From Acidobacteriota bacterium (GTDB taxonomy: Bacteria; Acidobacteriota; Vicinamibacteria; Vicinamibacterales; UBA823), in NCBI GenBank assembly GCA_002717745.1, contig PBBF01000043.1, forward strand, positions 1-42,823: 42,823 bases of DNA, given 5' to 3'. Each line of letters starts with the position of its first letter. Position 1 is the first letter of the stretch. The notes beneath the pieces were generated by a model. That model saw only the letters and a program-made list of their open reading frames with translations. It was not told the DNA's origin and searched no databases. Both the position numbers and the translations under genes were made by a program. Positions 26,499 to 34,577 of the stretch are shown in pieces.

Positions 26499-27320
26499 GT
26501 GGCTGGTATCACCTATTCACTCGTCGCACCACACACGCCCAGGATGGGCGTCGAGGACAAAGCTCCAGACTTCGTCCGCGCGCTCATTAATAGTCAAAAG
26601 GAAATGGGCGACGTGGTCCGCGCGACAAAACCCGATGTTCTCATTATCAACTCAGCGCACTGGGTATGCACGTTTAACTGGCACGTTACGTGTCAGGCCG
26701 AACATGTTGGACACTGTGTTGCCGATGAAGCTCCCGAGCTGATCGACGGTGTGCCGTATCGCTGGCGAGGTGACGCTGAAATGGGCCGCGCGATTTTGAG
26801 CGAGTTTGAGGCAGATGGCATTCCAGGCGCTCCCAATGAAAGCAAGCATTTCCAGTGGGACTATGGATCGTGGGTGCCAGCAAAATATCTCGACCCGGAC
26901 GCTAAACTCGCAGTCGTCCTGATCGGGACTGTTCCCAGTTCGGACATTGACGAGTGCCTGAAGGCTGGGACAGCCATCCGGCGGGCCGCTGAAGGGCTCG
27001 GGCGGCGGGCAATCTTCGCCGCCAGTTGCGCGTTTTCACACGAGCTTGTGCGGGGACCTACTGAGTGGCCGACCCACGATCGGCAACAGCTCGACCATGA
27101 GTTTATCCAGATGCTTACGTCGGGACGGATCGCAGAAGCGAAGAGCTGGTTCAAAGAGTACAACGATGCGGTTGTCGGTGAGATGGGCGGCCGCAACCTT
27201 GCAACATTCCTCGGTTGCCTTGATGAAACCTCGGCGCGCCCCTACACCGGGAAGCAGTACGGTCCCTATACACAGTCGTCAGGTAGTGGTAACGCCAACA
27301 TTGCACTCTGGCAGACGTAG
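26499..27320 (+). CDS. LigB-type class III extradiol dioxygenase family protein
   Basis: This 273-residue protein belongs to the LigB family of non-haem Fe(II) ring-cleaving dioxygenases. Candidate iron ligands are His12 (APHTPRMG), His54 (NSAHW) and Glu243 (CLDETSARPY), spaced as in LigB. His180 in ASCAFSHEL could be the catalytic base. The family opens catechol-type rings between a hydroxylated and an adjacent carbon, though some members act on non-aromatic substrates such as aminophenols or lack oxygenase activity. The start is GTG, with a weak AGAG upstream. It lies 40 bases after the FAD oxidase and 92 before the CMD protein. The actual ring substrate cannot be read. Confidence 0.85.
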   Translation: MAGITYSLVAPHTPRMGVEDKAPDFVRALINSQKEMGDVVRATKPDVLIINSAHWVCTFNWHVTCQAEHVGHCVADEAPELIDGVPYRWRGDAEMGRAILSEFEADGIPGAPNESKHFQWDYGSWVPAKYLDPDAKLAVVLIGTVPSSDIDECLKAGTAIRRAAEGLGRRAIFAASCAFSHELVRGPTEWPTHDRQQLDHEFIQMLTSGRIAEAKSWFKEYNDAVVGEMGGRNLATFLGCLDETSARPYTGKQYGPYTQSSGSGNANIALWQT

Positions 27321-27412
27321 TTACTAACTGCCGGTCGTCCAATTCTCAGTTCTCTGGTCTCGAGGGGGCGCGACGACCACTAGGGAGCGCAACTTCTTCG
27401 GAAAGGAACGCC

Positions 27413-27784
27413 ATGAGTGTGCAAGAAGATTACGAAAAGGTTTATACCGAGCTAATTGGGTTTGTCCCGCCACGTATTCAACAACGTATTCGTCTTGGTC
27501 TTGAGGTCGATCCTGAGTTACTACGTCAGACTGAGCAGATCCGTCAGACTGCGATGTACCCGAAATGTTTCGACGTAAAGACAGCTCAGTTGATTCTAGT
27601 GGGCATCCTGCTAGCGCACTTGGCTCCGGCGGCTGAGTTCCACGCGCGCGCGGCCAAACGTGCTGGGGCAACCAAGGAAGAGCTGCACGCCGTGGCTGGG
27701 CTGACATTTCTATTTCGTGGTCTGCCGGCGTTCAATCTGGCGTCTGAGATCATCAATAAAATCTTCGACGAAGAGGTTGCATAG
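27413..27784 (+). CDS. Carboxymuconolactone decarboxylase (CMD/AhpD-like) family protein
   Basis: This 123-residue all-helical protein matches the CMD family, with AQLILVGILLAHLAPAAEFHARAAKRAGATKEELHAVAGLTFLFRGLPAFN. The CxxC redox pair of AhpD is absent at the helix start (AHLAPAAEFH), so peroxidase-type disulfide chemistry is not expected. A decarboxylase/lactonase-type or purely structural role is more likely. AAGGA precedes the ATG. It sits between the LigB-like gene and a thioesterase 15 bases downstream, as expected in an aromatic-acid breakdown operon. Confidence 0.86.
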   Translation: MSVQEDYEKVYTELIGFVPPRIQQRIRLGLEVDPELLRQTEQIRQTAMYPKCFDVKTAQLILVGILLAHLAPAAEFHARAAKRAGATKEELHAVAGLTFLFRGLPAFNLASEIINKIFDEEVA

Positions 27785-27799
27785 GAGCGCATTAGGCCC

Positions 27800-28216
27800 A
27801 TGAAGCATTTGGTTCAGGCACTCACAGTCGAATGGGCGCACTGTGACGCTGCCGGCATCGTGTTTTATCCTCACTTCTATACCTGGTTCGACCAGGCCAC
27901 CGAACGGCTCTTTGCAGCCAACGAGGTGACCTACGCCGCGCTGCGTAAGCGCGGTATTCTTGGGATGCCGTTACTCGAAACCGGCGCACGCTACGAAAAC
28001 CCGTGTCAACTCGGCGAACCACTCACAATGGACACGTGGGTCGAGGAATGGCAGCGGAAGACACTGTTAGTCAAGCACCGCGTCACCCACGCTGATGGGC
28101 GGTTAGCGGTAGAGGGTTTCGAACTCCGGGCCTGGGTTGTCGACGCGCCTGATTCAGCGCGCGGGATGCGGGCTACTCCGATTCCCTCCGATATTATTGC
28201 TCTCTTCGACGATTAA
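27800..28216 (+). CDS. 4-hydroxybenzoyl-CoA thioesterase-family (hotdog) protein
   Basis: This 138-residue single hotdog domain has the 4HBT signature WAHCDAAGIVFYPHFYTWFDQATE, with Asp16 in the place of the catalytic aspartate. The second half (VEEWQRKTLLVKHRVTHADGRLAVEGFELRAWVV) is the usual strand pattern. The family hydrolyses acyl- or aroyl-CoA thioesters. It starts 15 bases after the CMD gene and is probably cotranslated. A CoA ligase (PaaK-like) and CoA transferase nearby could produce its substrate, but the ester is not known. Confidence 0.88.
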   Translation: MKHLVQALTVEWAHCDAAGIVFYPHFYTWFDQATERLFAANEVTYAALRKRGILGMPLLETGARYENPCQLGEPLTMDTWVEEWQRKTLLVKHRVTHADGRLAVEGFELRAWVVDAPDSARGMRATPIPSDIIALFDD

Positions 28217-28279
28217 GCCAGAAAGCTAGTTATACTGGTCTCTTGCGCGCTTCATGAAGAGAAGAATACGAGGGTAAAT

Positions 28280-29041
28280 GTGATGACGCAGGCCAACCAC
28301 AAGTCCGGTCCATTTGATCAGCGAGATCGCTACGAAGCACTAATGGACGTCGTCCGGACACGGATGACGAACCGGGCGTTCGCGGCTCACGACATCCCGA
28401 CCGAACATTTCGAACTGATTCTCGAGGCCGCGAGGCATGGGCCTTCCGGTGCCAACTGCCAACCGTGGCACTACATCGTAGTCCGTGATCCCGCTAAAAA
28501 AACTGCGATCGGAGACCTTTTCGTTGAAGAGCAGCAGACGCGCGCCAAACTGAAGATGGGTTTCCCGACACCCAACTATACCGGGATGCGGACTGCGCCT
28601 GGGTTCATCGTGATTGCTGCGGACTTTCGTTTCATTCAGGCGTTTCCGGTTCTCTCCGACGACTCACCTCAGGCACAGATGTATAAAGAGAACGCCGAAC
28701 GCATTTTGCTTCAAAGTGTCGCCGCCTCGACGATGTCGGCACACCTCGCTGCCGCCTCGCTTGGCTATGCCGTCTGGTGGGTCACAGCGATCGGACAAGC
28801 GCGCATTCAAGAAGTTGTGAAACCGATGCTTGGCGTGCCAAAAGCGCTATCGCTCGTTGACATCATGTGTTTCGGCCCACCACTCAAGCCATCTTACAAG
28901 CGCTGGAAGAAACGACTAAACCAGATTATGAACTGGGACCGCTTCGACCCTGCCAACGCTATGTCCGACGAGCAGATCAAGCTTTGGATTAAGAATACCC
29001 GACACAAAGTTATGTACAAGGACGAGTCAAAGATCGACTAA
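28280..29041 (+). CDS. Nitroreductase family flavoprotein
   Basis: This 253-residue FMN enzyme of the nitroreductase fold shows RTRMTNRAFAAHDIPTEHFELILEAARHGPSGANCQPWHYIVVRDPAKK, which carries the FMN-binding R-x-x-R and SGANCQPW segments. A later LAAASLGYAVWWVTAIG and a C-terminal LVDIMCFGPP follow the family pattern. Members reduce nitro groups, quinones or dehalogenate tyrosines; the substrate here is unknown. The start is GTG at 28280 or ATG at 28283, both served by GAGGG at 28270-28274. An ATG-TGA at 28278-28283 just upstream is coincidental. Confidence 0.88.
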   Translation: MMTQANHKSGPFDQRDRYEALMDVVRTRMTNRAFAAHDIPTEHFELILEAARHGPSGANCQPWHYIVVRDPAKKTAIGDLFVEEQQTRAKLKMGFPTPNYTGMRTAPGFIVIAADFRFIQAFPVLSDDSPQAQMYKENAERILLQSVAASTMSAHLAAASLGYAVWWVTAIGQARIQEVVKPMLGVPKALSLVDIMCFGPPLKPSYKRWKKRLNQIMNWDRFDPANAMSDEQIKLWIKNTRHKVMYKDESKID

Positions 29042-29055
29042 CGGGTAAGTTAGTA

Positions 29056-30297
29056 ATGCCGCAACAGTTTTATTCAACGGGTGCGGCTACGCCCGTAGGA
29101 ATACCGAGCGTCGACACGCGAGTCGTCGGAACAGCCGCAGTGCTATTTGCGACCGGCATGGTCTACCTCACACGGACCGTGCACATACAACAGGCTATGC
29201 TGTTTCTGGTCGGCGGTGTCATCGGCTTACTTCTTTATCACGCCTCGTTTGGGTTCACATCGTCATGGCGGGTGTTTATCGCCGATCGTCGCGGCACCGG
29301 TTTGCGAGCACAGATGCTCATGCTGGCCGCGGCCTGTCTCCTGTTCTTCCCAGTTCTGGCATCGGGTACACCAATTTTCACTGATTCGGTCCGTGGGAAT
29401 GTCGACCCACTGGGTTTGTCAGTTGCAGCCGGCGCTTTTCTGTTTGGTGTCGGCATGCAACTCGGTGGCGGTTGAGCGTCTGGCACCCTCTTTGCCGCCG
29501 GTGGCGGTAACACACGCACAGTCATCACACTTGGGGCCTTCATCGTTGGCTCAACCTTTGGTGCAGTGCACGAACATTGGTGGAAGGCGCTGCCCGATCT
29601 CCCAGCGGTGTCGCTGCTCACAAACTTCGGTCTGATCGGTGGACTCGCAATGAGTTTCGCGATGTTCGGAGTCGTGGTAGCCATCACACTGATTGCAGAA
29701 CGTCAGCGGCATGGACAGATCAGGTGGTCCGAAAAAGAAGAAGAGCCGCGACGGCACGGGGTTGCTCGTGTCCTGGGGGGGCCTTGGCCGCTTGTCGTTG
29801 GCGCTATCGGTTTAGCACTCGCCAACTTTGCTACGCTGGCCCTAGCTGGACGACCCTGGGGGGTAACCTCGGGGTTCGCGCTCTGGGGATCAAAAATGGC
29901 CGGGGTGATTGGATTTGACCCGGCGTCCTGGCCCTACTGGTCGTCACCCTCCAGAGCCGTGGCACTCGAAAACAGTTTGGTCACCGACATCACAACGGTC
30001 ATGAACCTCGGGATCATCCTTGGCGCGATGGCAGCGGCCGGGTGCGCCGGACGCTTCGGTTCGGTGTGGCATATTCCGCGGCGGTCACTAGTCGCAGCTA
30101 TTTTGGGGGGCTTACTGCTAGGTTATGGTGCCCGACAGGCCTACGGGTGCAATATCGGCGCGTACTTTAGCGGAATTGCCTCAGGTAGCCTCCATGGCTG
30201 GCTCTGGCTCGTGGCAGCATTCTGCGGAGGCATCCTCGGCACGTGGCTGTGGCCAATGTTTGGTCTCAGCGTCGAGCGAACCGAAGGAAGCTGCTGA
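29056..30297 (+). CDS. YeeE/YedE-family membrane transporter, probable selenoprotein (TGA = Sec140)
   Basis: The reading frame from ATG at 29056 meets TGA at codon 140, then continues in phase to TGA at 30297, giving 413 residues if TGA is read as an amino acid. The full protein has about nine membrane segments and is clearly YeeE/YedE: GMQLGGG-U-ASGTLFAAGGGN in the middle and GYGARQAYGCNIGAYFSGIASGSLHGWLW at the end. In the family the first motif reads GGC-ASGT, so TGA replaces the conserved pore cysteine. The second motif keeps its cysteine. TsuA in this family imports thiosulfate and uses such cysteines; YedE has been linked to selenium uptake. A SECIS-like hairpin follows the TGA. A plain nonsense mutation or sequencing error is the alternative. 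It is the last gene of the six-gene plus-strand run, 14 bases after the nitroreductase. Confidence 0.75.
29476..29517 (+). promoter_or_regulatory. SECIS-like hairpin immediately downstream of in-frame TGA
   Basis: Starting right after TGA (29473-29475), GCGUCUG at 29476-29482 pairs with CACACGC at 29511-29517 apart from one C-C mismatch. After an asymmetric internal loop, GCCGCC at 29494-29499 pairs with GGCGGU at 29503-29508, closing on the three-base loop GGU (29500-29502). The loop begins 24 bases after the TGA and starts with G, which matches the general bacterial SECIS model of a GC-rich upper stem with G near the loop start, 16-37 nt after the UGA. The upper stem also encodes Ala-Ala-Gly-Gly-Gly, so its GC-rich repeats could be coincidental. 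Confidence 0.6.
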
Positions 30298-30328
30298 ACA
30301 ATCGTTTTCATCTTGTGTGTTGAGCTCG

Positions 30329-31657
30329 CTAGGACGACCGCTTGTCGACAACCCGATGCGCCTTCGCGTGGGTATCGCATGGGGAGAGCGTGCCCGGGGG
30401 AAGAAGCTCAAGTCTTGACCTGACGCGCACAGCGGCGGACAGCCCTTGGCGAAGTCGCTGCTCCAACTCTGCCTTAGCGTCTTCCTCGATGCCCGGCCTC
30501 ATCTCAGCGCGGATGGTCAGGGTCGGCAATGTCCCGCTGCCCCCGATGACGATCTCGTACTCGTGCCCCAACTCGTCGAAACTGCGCACGACACCCTCGA
30601 TCGCGGACGGATACAGATTTGCACCGCGAAACCAAATCATGTCATCGACGCGACCCTCAATCGCATCACGCAAACGAGCACCCGTGAATCCGCACGCACA
30701 GGCACCATCAGTGGCCAACCTCGCAATGTCCCGCGTTCGATACCGCAGCAGCGGCTGCGTGTCGCCGACCAGATTCGTGTACACAATCTCACCGGGCTCG
30801 CCAACAGCGACAGGTTCACCCGAATCAGGGTCGACGATTTCGGTGATCACCAGATCGCTGGCAATGTGCAGTGCAGTGGAGTGCCGACAACCTCCACCGA
30901 GAGGGAAAATTTCGGTCATGCCGTAGCCGTCATTGACGAACGTGCCCCAGCCGTCCATTAGGCGTTTGCGGGTCGCGGGCACCGCTGCACCCGGCTCGCC
31001 GACCGACAGGACGACCTTGATTCCTAGCCCGGGCAGGTTTATGCCGATTTCCTGAGCAAGATCAATCAAATACAAGAGATACGAAGCTGTTCCGTTCACA
31101 CTCGTCGGACGGATTTCTTCCATTAGCCGAAGCTTTGTCTTTGAATCAAGTAAGCCAGCCAGCACAACCATCGCACCAGCACGCGCGGCACCTTCGGCCC
31201 CCGCCGTTGGTCCCATTAGACCATCCACCGGTCCCAGGGTCATCGTGATGTCACCAGGTCCCACACGTGGGTTCCGTTGAAACCTGTCGAGCACGTAACC
31301 CCAGTCGCGGCCTGAAAAGACCCGTCGCAGCGGACGACCTGTCGTGCCAGACGTCGTCATGAATTTCGTCAGCCGTGTACGATCGGCGCCAACGTACGAC
31401 CCGAACGGTGGATGCTCGGCCTGGTCCGCTTGTAGTTCTTCCTTGGTGCAGAACGGCAAACTTGCAAGATCTTCGAGACCACTGATATCACCCGGGACAA
31501 CACCGGCCTGATCGAATTTTCGCCGCCAGAATGGCGTCGCCTCGTACACGTACGTAACCATCTGCCGCAACCGCTCAGCTTGAAGCGCGCGAAGCTGAGC
31601 CGGCGTCAAGCGTTCTAGGCCGGGGTCTAGCACCGTATAGTCGGGTAGCATCACCAT
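30329..31657 (-). CDS. PaaK-like phenylacetate-CoA ligase family enzyme
   Basis: This adenylate-forming CoA ligase of about 442 residues is of the PaaK type. Visible motifs: LPFCTKEELQADQ, the P-loop-like TTSGTTGRPLRRVFS, the YGMTE adenylation motif in VNDGYGMTEIF, LLRYRTRDIARL, and GRVDDMIWFRGANLYPSAIEGVV. The enzyme activates an aromatic or similar acid with ATP and CoA. The frame is open from TTG at 31678, but that overlaps the ABC ATPase stop. ATG at 31657, preceded by AAGG, is the better start (GTG at 31660 is also possible). It is the last gene of the unit with the ABC transporter, so the imported compound may be its substrate. Confidence 0.9.
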   Translation of the reverse strand: MVMLPDYTVLDPGLERLTPAQLRALQAERLRQMVTYVYEATPFWRRKFDQAGVVPGDISGLEDLASLPFCTKEELQADQAEHPPFGSYVGADRTRLTKFMTTSGTTGRPLRRVFSGRDWGYVLDRFQRNPRVGPGDITMTLGPVDGLMGPTAGAEGAARAGAMVVLAGLLDSKTKLRLMEEIRPTSVNGTASYLLYLIDLAQEIGINLPGLGIKVVLSVGEPGAAVPATRKRLMDGWGTFVNDGYGMTEIFPLGGGCRHSTALHIASDLVITEIVDPDSGEPVAVGEPGEIVYTNLVGDTQPLLRYRTRDIARLATDGACACGFTGARLRDAIEGRVDDMIWFRGANLYPSAIEGVVRSFDELGHEYEIVIGGSGTLPTLTIRAEMRPGIEEDAKAELEQRLRQGLSAAVRVRSRLELLPPGTLSPCDTHAKAHRVVDKRSS

Positions 31658-31664
31658 CACTGAA

Positions 31665-32762
31665 TTACCTTGAAGCAAACAACGTGCAGCGTTCCGGATT
31701 AATGGTCAGCCAAACTCGCTCGCTGACGCCTACAGAACTAGCCGACGACACCCGTACTCGAATCGTTGTGCCCGCCACCCGGACATGGCATTCGCTATAA
31801 CTCCCTTGGAAGTTCACGCGCTCAACGATACCGACAAGAACGTTTTTGTCAGGACCGGGAGGCGTTCTTGAGCATGCGACATCTTCTGGCTTGATAACCA
31901 CATCGTAACGCACACCAGGAACGCTGTCGTTCAACAAGGGCAGTCGCAGGCGACCGCCATCATTATCAAGCACAATAACGCTGGTGTCTTCCGTCTCGGT
32001 CAATCTGCCGCTCAAGAGGTTGGCTCGGCCAAGGAAACTTGCCACGAAGCTCGTCTGCGGACGTTCGTAGAGTTCTTCGGGTGTGCCGATCTGGACGATC
32101 GCACCGTCACGCATCACCGCGATCCGGTCGGCAAGCGCCAGCGCTTCGGTCTGGTCGTGCGTAACGTACAGAGTGGTAATTGCTACCCGCTCCACTAGAT
32201 CCGACAACTCGTGTTGCATTTGTTGGCGCAACATGGTGTCCAAGTTCGACAGCGGCTCGTCAAGGAGGAGAAGGCTCGGCTGGCGTATCAGCGCGCGCGC
32301 TAGCGCCACCCGCTGTTGCTGCCCACCCGAGAGTACTGTCGACGCACGCTCAGCGAACTCTTCCATGCTGACAAGCGCGAGCACTTCTCGTACTCGTGTA
32401 TCGATTTCAACCGCATTCAGCCGGGGGCGACAGACCCGTAGTGGGTAGGCCACGTTCTCGAACACATTGAGATGGGGCCAAATCGCGTACGACTGGAACA
32501 CCATCCCAATCTCACGTTCATGTGCCGGGATGTGGACACCTTGGATAGCATCGGCGACGACCTGCTCGTGGATACTGATCGTGCCGTTGTCAGGCCGCTC
32601 GAGACCGGCTACGCATCGGAGGGTCGTCGTTTTACCGCAACCACTAGGTCCGAGCAATGCAAAGAACTCGCCATCGCGAATCTCGAACTCGACCTGACTT
32701 AGGGCACATTGCGCACCGTCAGCAGTCGCGAAGCTCTTACTGAGCTGAGCCACCTTCAGCAT
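31665..32762 (-). CDS. ABC transporter ATP-binding protein (PotA/FbpC type)
   Basis: This 365-residue ATPase shows Walker A GPSGCGKT (38-45), Q-loop Gln90, signature LSGGQQQ (144-150), Walker B LLLLDEP (D168, E169), and the switch histidine in YVTHDQTEALALADR. The C-terminal third is a TOBE-type domain (LFASR end, RYDVVIKPEDVACSR), as in the spermidine/putrescine, ferric and sugar importers. It follows the permease gene by 10 bases and powers that fused permease. Its stop codon lies directly before the PaaK-like start. Confidence 0.95.
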   Translation of the reverse strand: MLKVAQLSKSFATADGAQCALSQVEFEIRDGEFFALLGPSGCGKTTTLRCVAGLERPDNGTISIHEQVVADAIQGVHIPAHEREIGMVFQSYAIWPHLNVFENVAYPLRVCRPRLNAVEIDTRVREVLALVSMEEFAERASTVLSGGQQQRVALARALIRQPSLLLLDEPLSNLDTMLRQQMQHELSDLVERVAITTLYVTHDQTEALALADRIAVMRDGAIVQIGTPEELYERPQTSFVASFLGRANLLSGRLTETEDTSVIVLDNDGGRLRLPLLNDSVPGVRYDVVIKPEDVACSRTPPGPDKNVLVGIVERVNFQGSYSECHVRVAGTTIRVRVSSASSVGVSERVWLTINPERCTLFASR

Positions 32763-32772
32763 TTGAACTTCT

Positions 32773-34509
32773 CTACCCGTACTCGGCCTTCGGCGCCACC
32801 AACCGCCTCAGGACGAAAATGACCGGAACGACCAACAGGATAATGAGGCTTGCCACAGCCGAAGCCTCGGAGGCGCTACCATCCTCAAAAAATCGCCATA
32901 GCAACACGCTTAGAACCAGATTATCAGGACTTCCCAGTATCATCGCGAGAGTAAACTCCCGCACCCCAATGATGAACAGCAAGACGAAGCCCGAAACGAG
33001 GGTTGGAGCAAGTAGAGGAAAGATGACTCGCCTCAACGTAGTCAGCCATCGCCCACCCGACATCGCCGACGCCTCCTCAAGTTCCGTGTGAATTTGTATG
33101 AGCCCGACACGGCTCATGCGCGTCGTAACCGCCAAACGGTAAGAATAAGTAAGGATCAAGACCCACACGGTCCCGTAAAGCGCGACTGGCAAGGTCAGAT
33201 AGAGCAGCATTGCCGCCAAGCCGGCGATCACTGAAGGAATGCCAACCGAGGCAAAGCTGACAACGTCGAGTATCGCGCGGCCCGGCATTCGGGTGCGAGC
33301 GAGTACCCAGCCGATCACCGCACCCAGAACCACCACCAAAGCTGCACTGGCACCCGCAACCAGCAGTGTGTTGAGAGTTGCACCGATGAACACCGGGTCA
33401 TTAATAACGGTGCGATAGGCTTCCAGTGACGCATCGGACAACAAATCAAGAGAGGGCATGCCGTAGCCATAAAGGCTGATCCAGATGAGGACGATCGCTG
33501 GCAAAATCCCAGTCACGCCGACATAGCCCACAGCAGCGGTGAAAGCTGGCCAGCGCCACTGTCCCAAGGGCAGCCGACGCGGCCGGTACCCTCGGCCGGT
33601 GACCGTAACGTAGCGATCGGCCTCCCGAACAAGCCGATTGTAGACACATAAAAGCAATAAGCCGATCACTAGGAATGGCAGGGCAACCGCGGCCGCCCGG
33701 CCATAGATGGGTAAACCGGTATCGGGATTAAGCTCATAGAAAATTCTGGTGGAGAAGACGTTGATCCGCGCGGGCAAGCCAACCAGCAACGGCATCTCGA
33801 ACTGTTCGAGGGTGATTAGGGCAGTAAGAATAAGCGGCGCCAACATACCGGGCCGAAGTACTGGCAGCGTCACGCGCCGGAATGTCGTCCACGGCGATGC
33901 GCCCGACGTGCTGCTTGCCTCCTCCAACGCCGGGCTCATCGTCCGCAGCGTCGCTGACATTAAAAGAAACACGAACGGAACGAGAGCGACGGACTGACAG
34001 GCGATCAGGCCGGGCATCGTGAACACGTCGAGCGGCCCATCACCCGAGAACCCCAGGAGACTGCGCAGCGCGACATTAACCCAGCCTGCATTTGGGCCGA
34101 AGAGATAGATCCATGCGATGGCAAGCACGATTGTCGGGACGAGGAGGGGAAAAAGGATCAACGTGAACAGAACATTTCGCCATGGTAGATCCGTCCGTTC
34201 AACCAACCAGGCCAGTGAAAAGGCGATGACGAACGTGCAAACAACCGAACCGACGACGAAGGTGAGGGTGTCAGGAATTGTGACCTGATAGAGGACTGGG
34301 TCGTAGTAGATCGTCCGGAGATGCTCGAGCGTCCACTCAGCTCCAGGCTCGAATGGTAGAAAATCGTGCGGGCCGCGGAAGGCCGTTACCACCAGCATCA
34401 GCAACGGCGCCGACACCAGGTAGACCGCTGTTACAATGGCTGCCCCAACGACGAAAACCCCACCACGGCCAAGGTCTGAGCCAAGAGAGAGTTTCATAGG
34501 TAAGAACAC
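32773..34509 (-). CDS. ABC transporter permease with two fused domains (FbpB-like)
   Basis: This 578-residue protein is two permease domains joined end to end, each with about six membrane helices. The EAA-type coupling loop appears in both halves: LEEASSTSGASPWTTFRRVTLPVLRPG and LEEASAMSGGRWLTTLRRVIFPLLAPT. Such fused permeases are usual for ferric iron (FbpB) and some 2-aminoethylphosphonate or organic importers, where one polypeptide replaces the normal dimer. GTG at 34509 is supported by AAGGG 7 bases upstream; ATG at 34497 lacks an RBS. It lies between the binding protein and the ATPase. Confidence 0.93.
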   Translation of the reverse strand: MFLPMKLSLGSDLGRGGVFVVGAAIVTAVYLVSAPLLMLVVTAFRGPHDFLPFEPGAEWTLEHLRTIYYDPVLYQVTIPDTLTFVVGSVVCTFVIAFSLAWLVERTDLPWRNVLFTLILFPLLVPTIVLAIAWIYLFGPNAGWVNVALRSLLGFSGDGPLDVFTMPGLIACQSVALVPFVFLLMSATLRTMSPALEEASSTSGASPWTTFRRVTLPVLRPGMLAPLILTALITLEQFEMPLLVGLPARINVFSTRIFYELNPDTGLPIYGRAAAVALPFLVIGLLLLCVYNRLVREADRYVTVTGRGYRPRRLPLGQWRWPAFTAAVGYVGVTGILPAIVLIWISLYGYGMPSLDLLSDASLEAYRTVINDPVFIGATLNTLLVAGASAALVVVLGAVIGWVLARTRMPGRAILDVVSFASVGIPSVIAGLAAMLLYLTLPVALYGTVWVLILTYSYRLAVTTRMSRVGLIQIHTELEEASAMSGGRWLTTLRRVIFPLLAPTLVSGFVLLFIIGVREFTLAMILGSPDNLVLSVLLWRFFEDGSASEASAVASLIILLVVPVIFVLRRLVAPKAEYG

Positions 34510-34577
34510 AGCGAAGCCCTTGGTCTTCAGAGGCCCAGTAGCCTGAGACCGAAGTCCAAGACCTCAGAATTCGGCAA

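Noticed and set aside
27413-27784. AhpD-type peroxidase function for the CMD protein
   Set aside because: The CxxC redox pair is missing; only the CMD fold is supported.
29056-29475. Treating the 139-residue frame as a separate complete gene and the rest (from ATG 29566) as a second gene
   Set aside because: The break falls on the conserved cysteine codon, the phase is kept, and the sequence between TGA and 29566 is conserved family sequence, so it is one gene.
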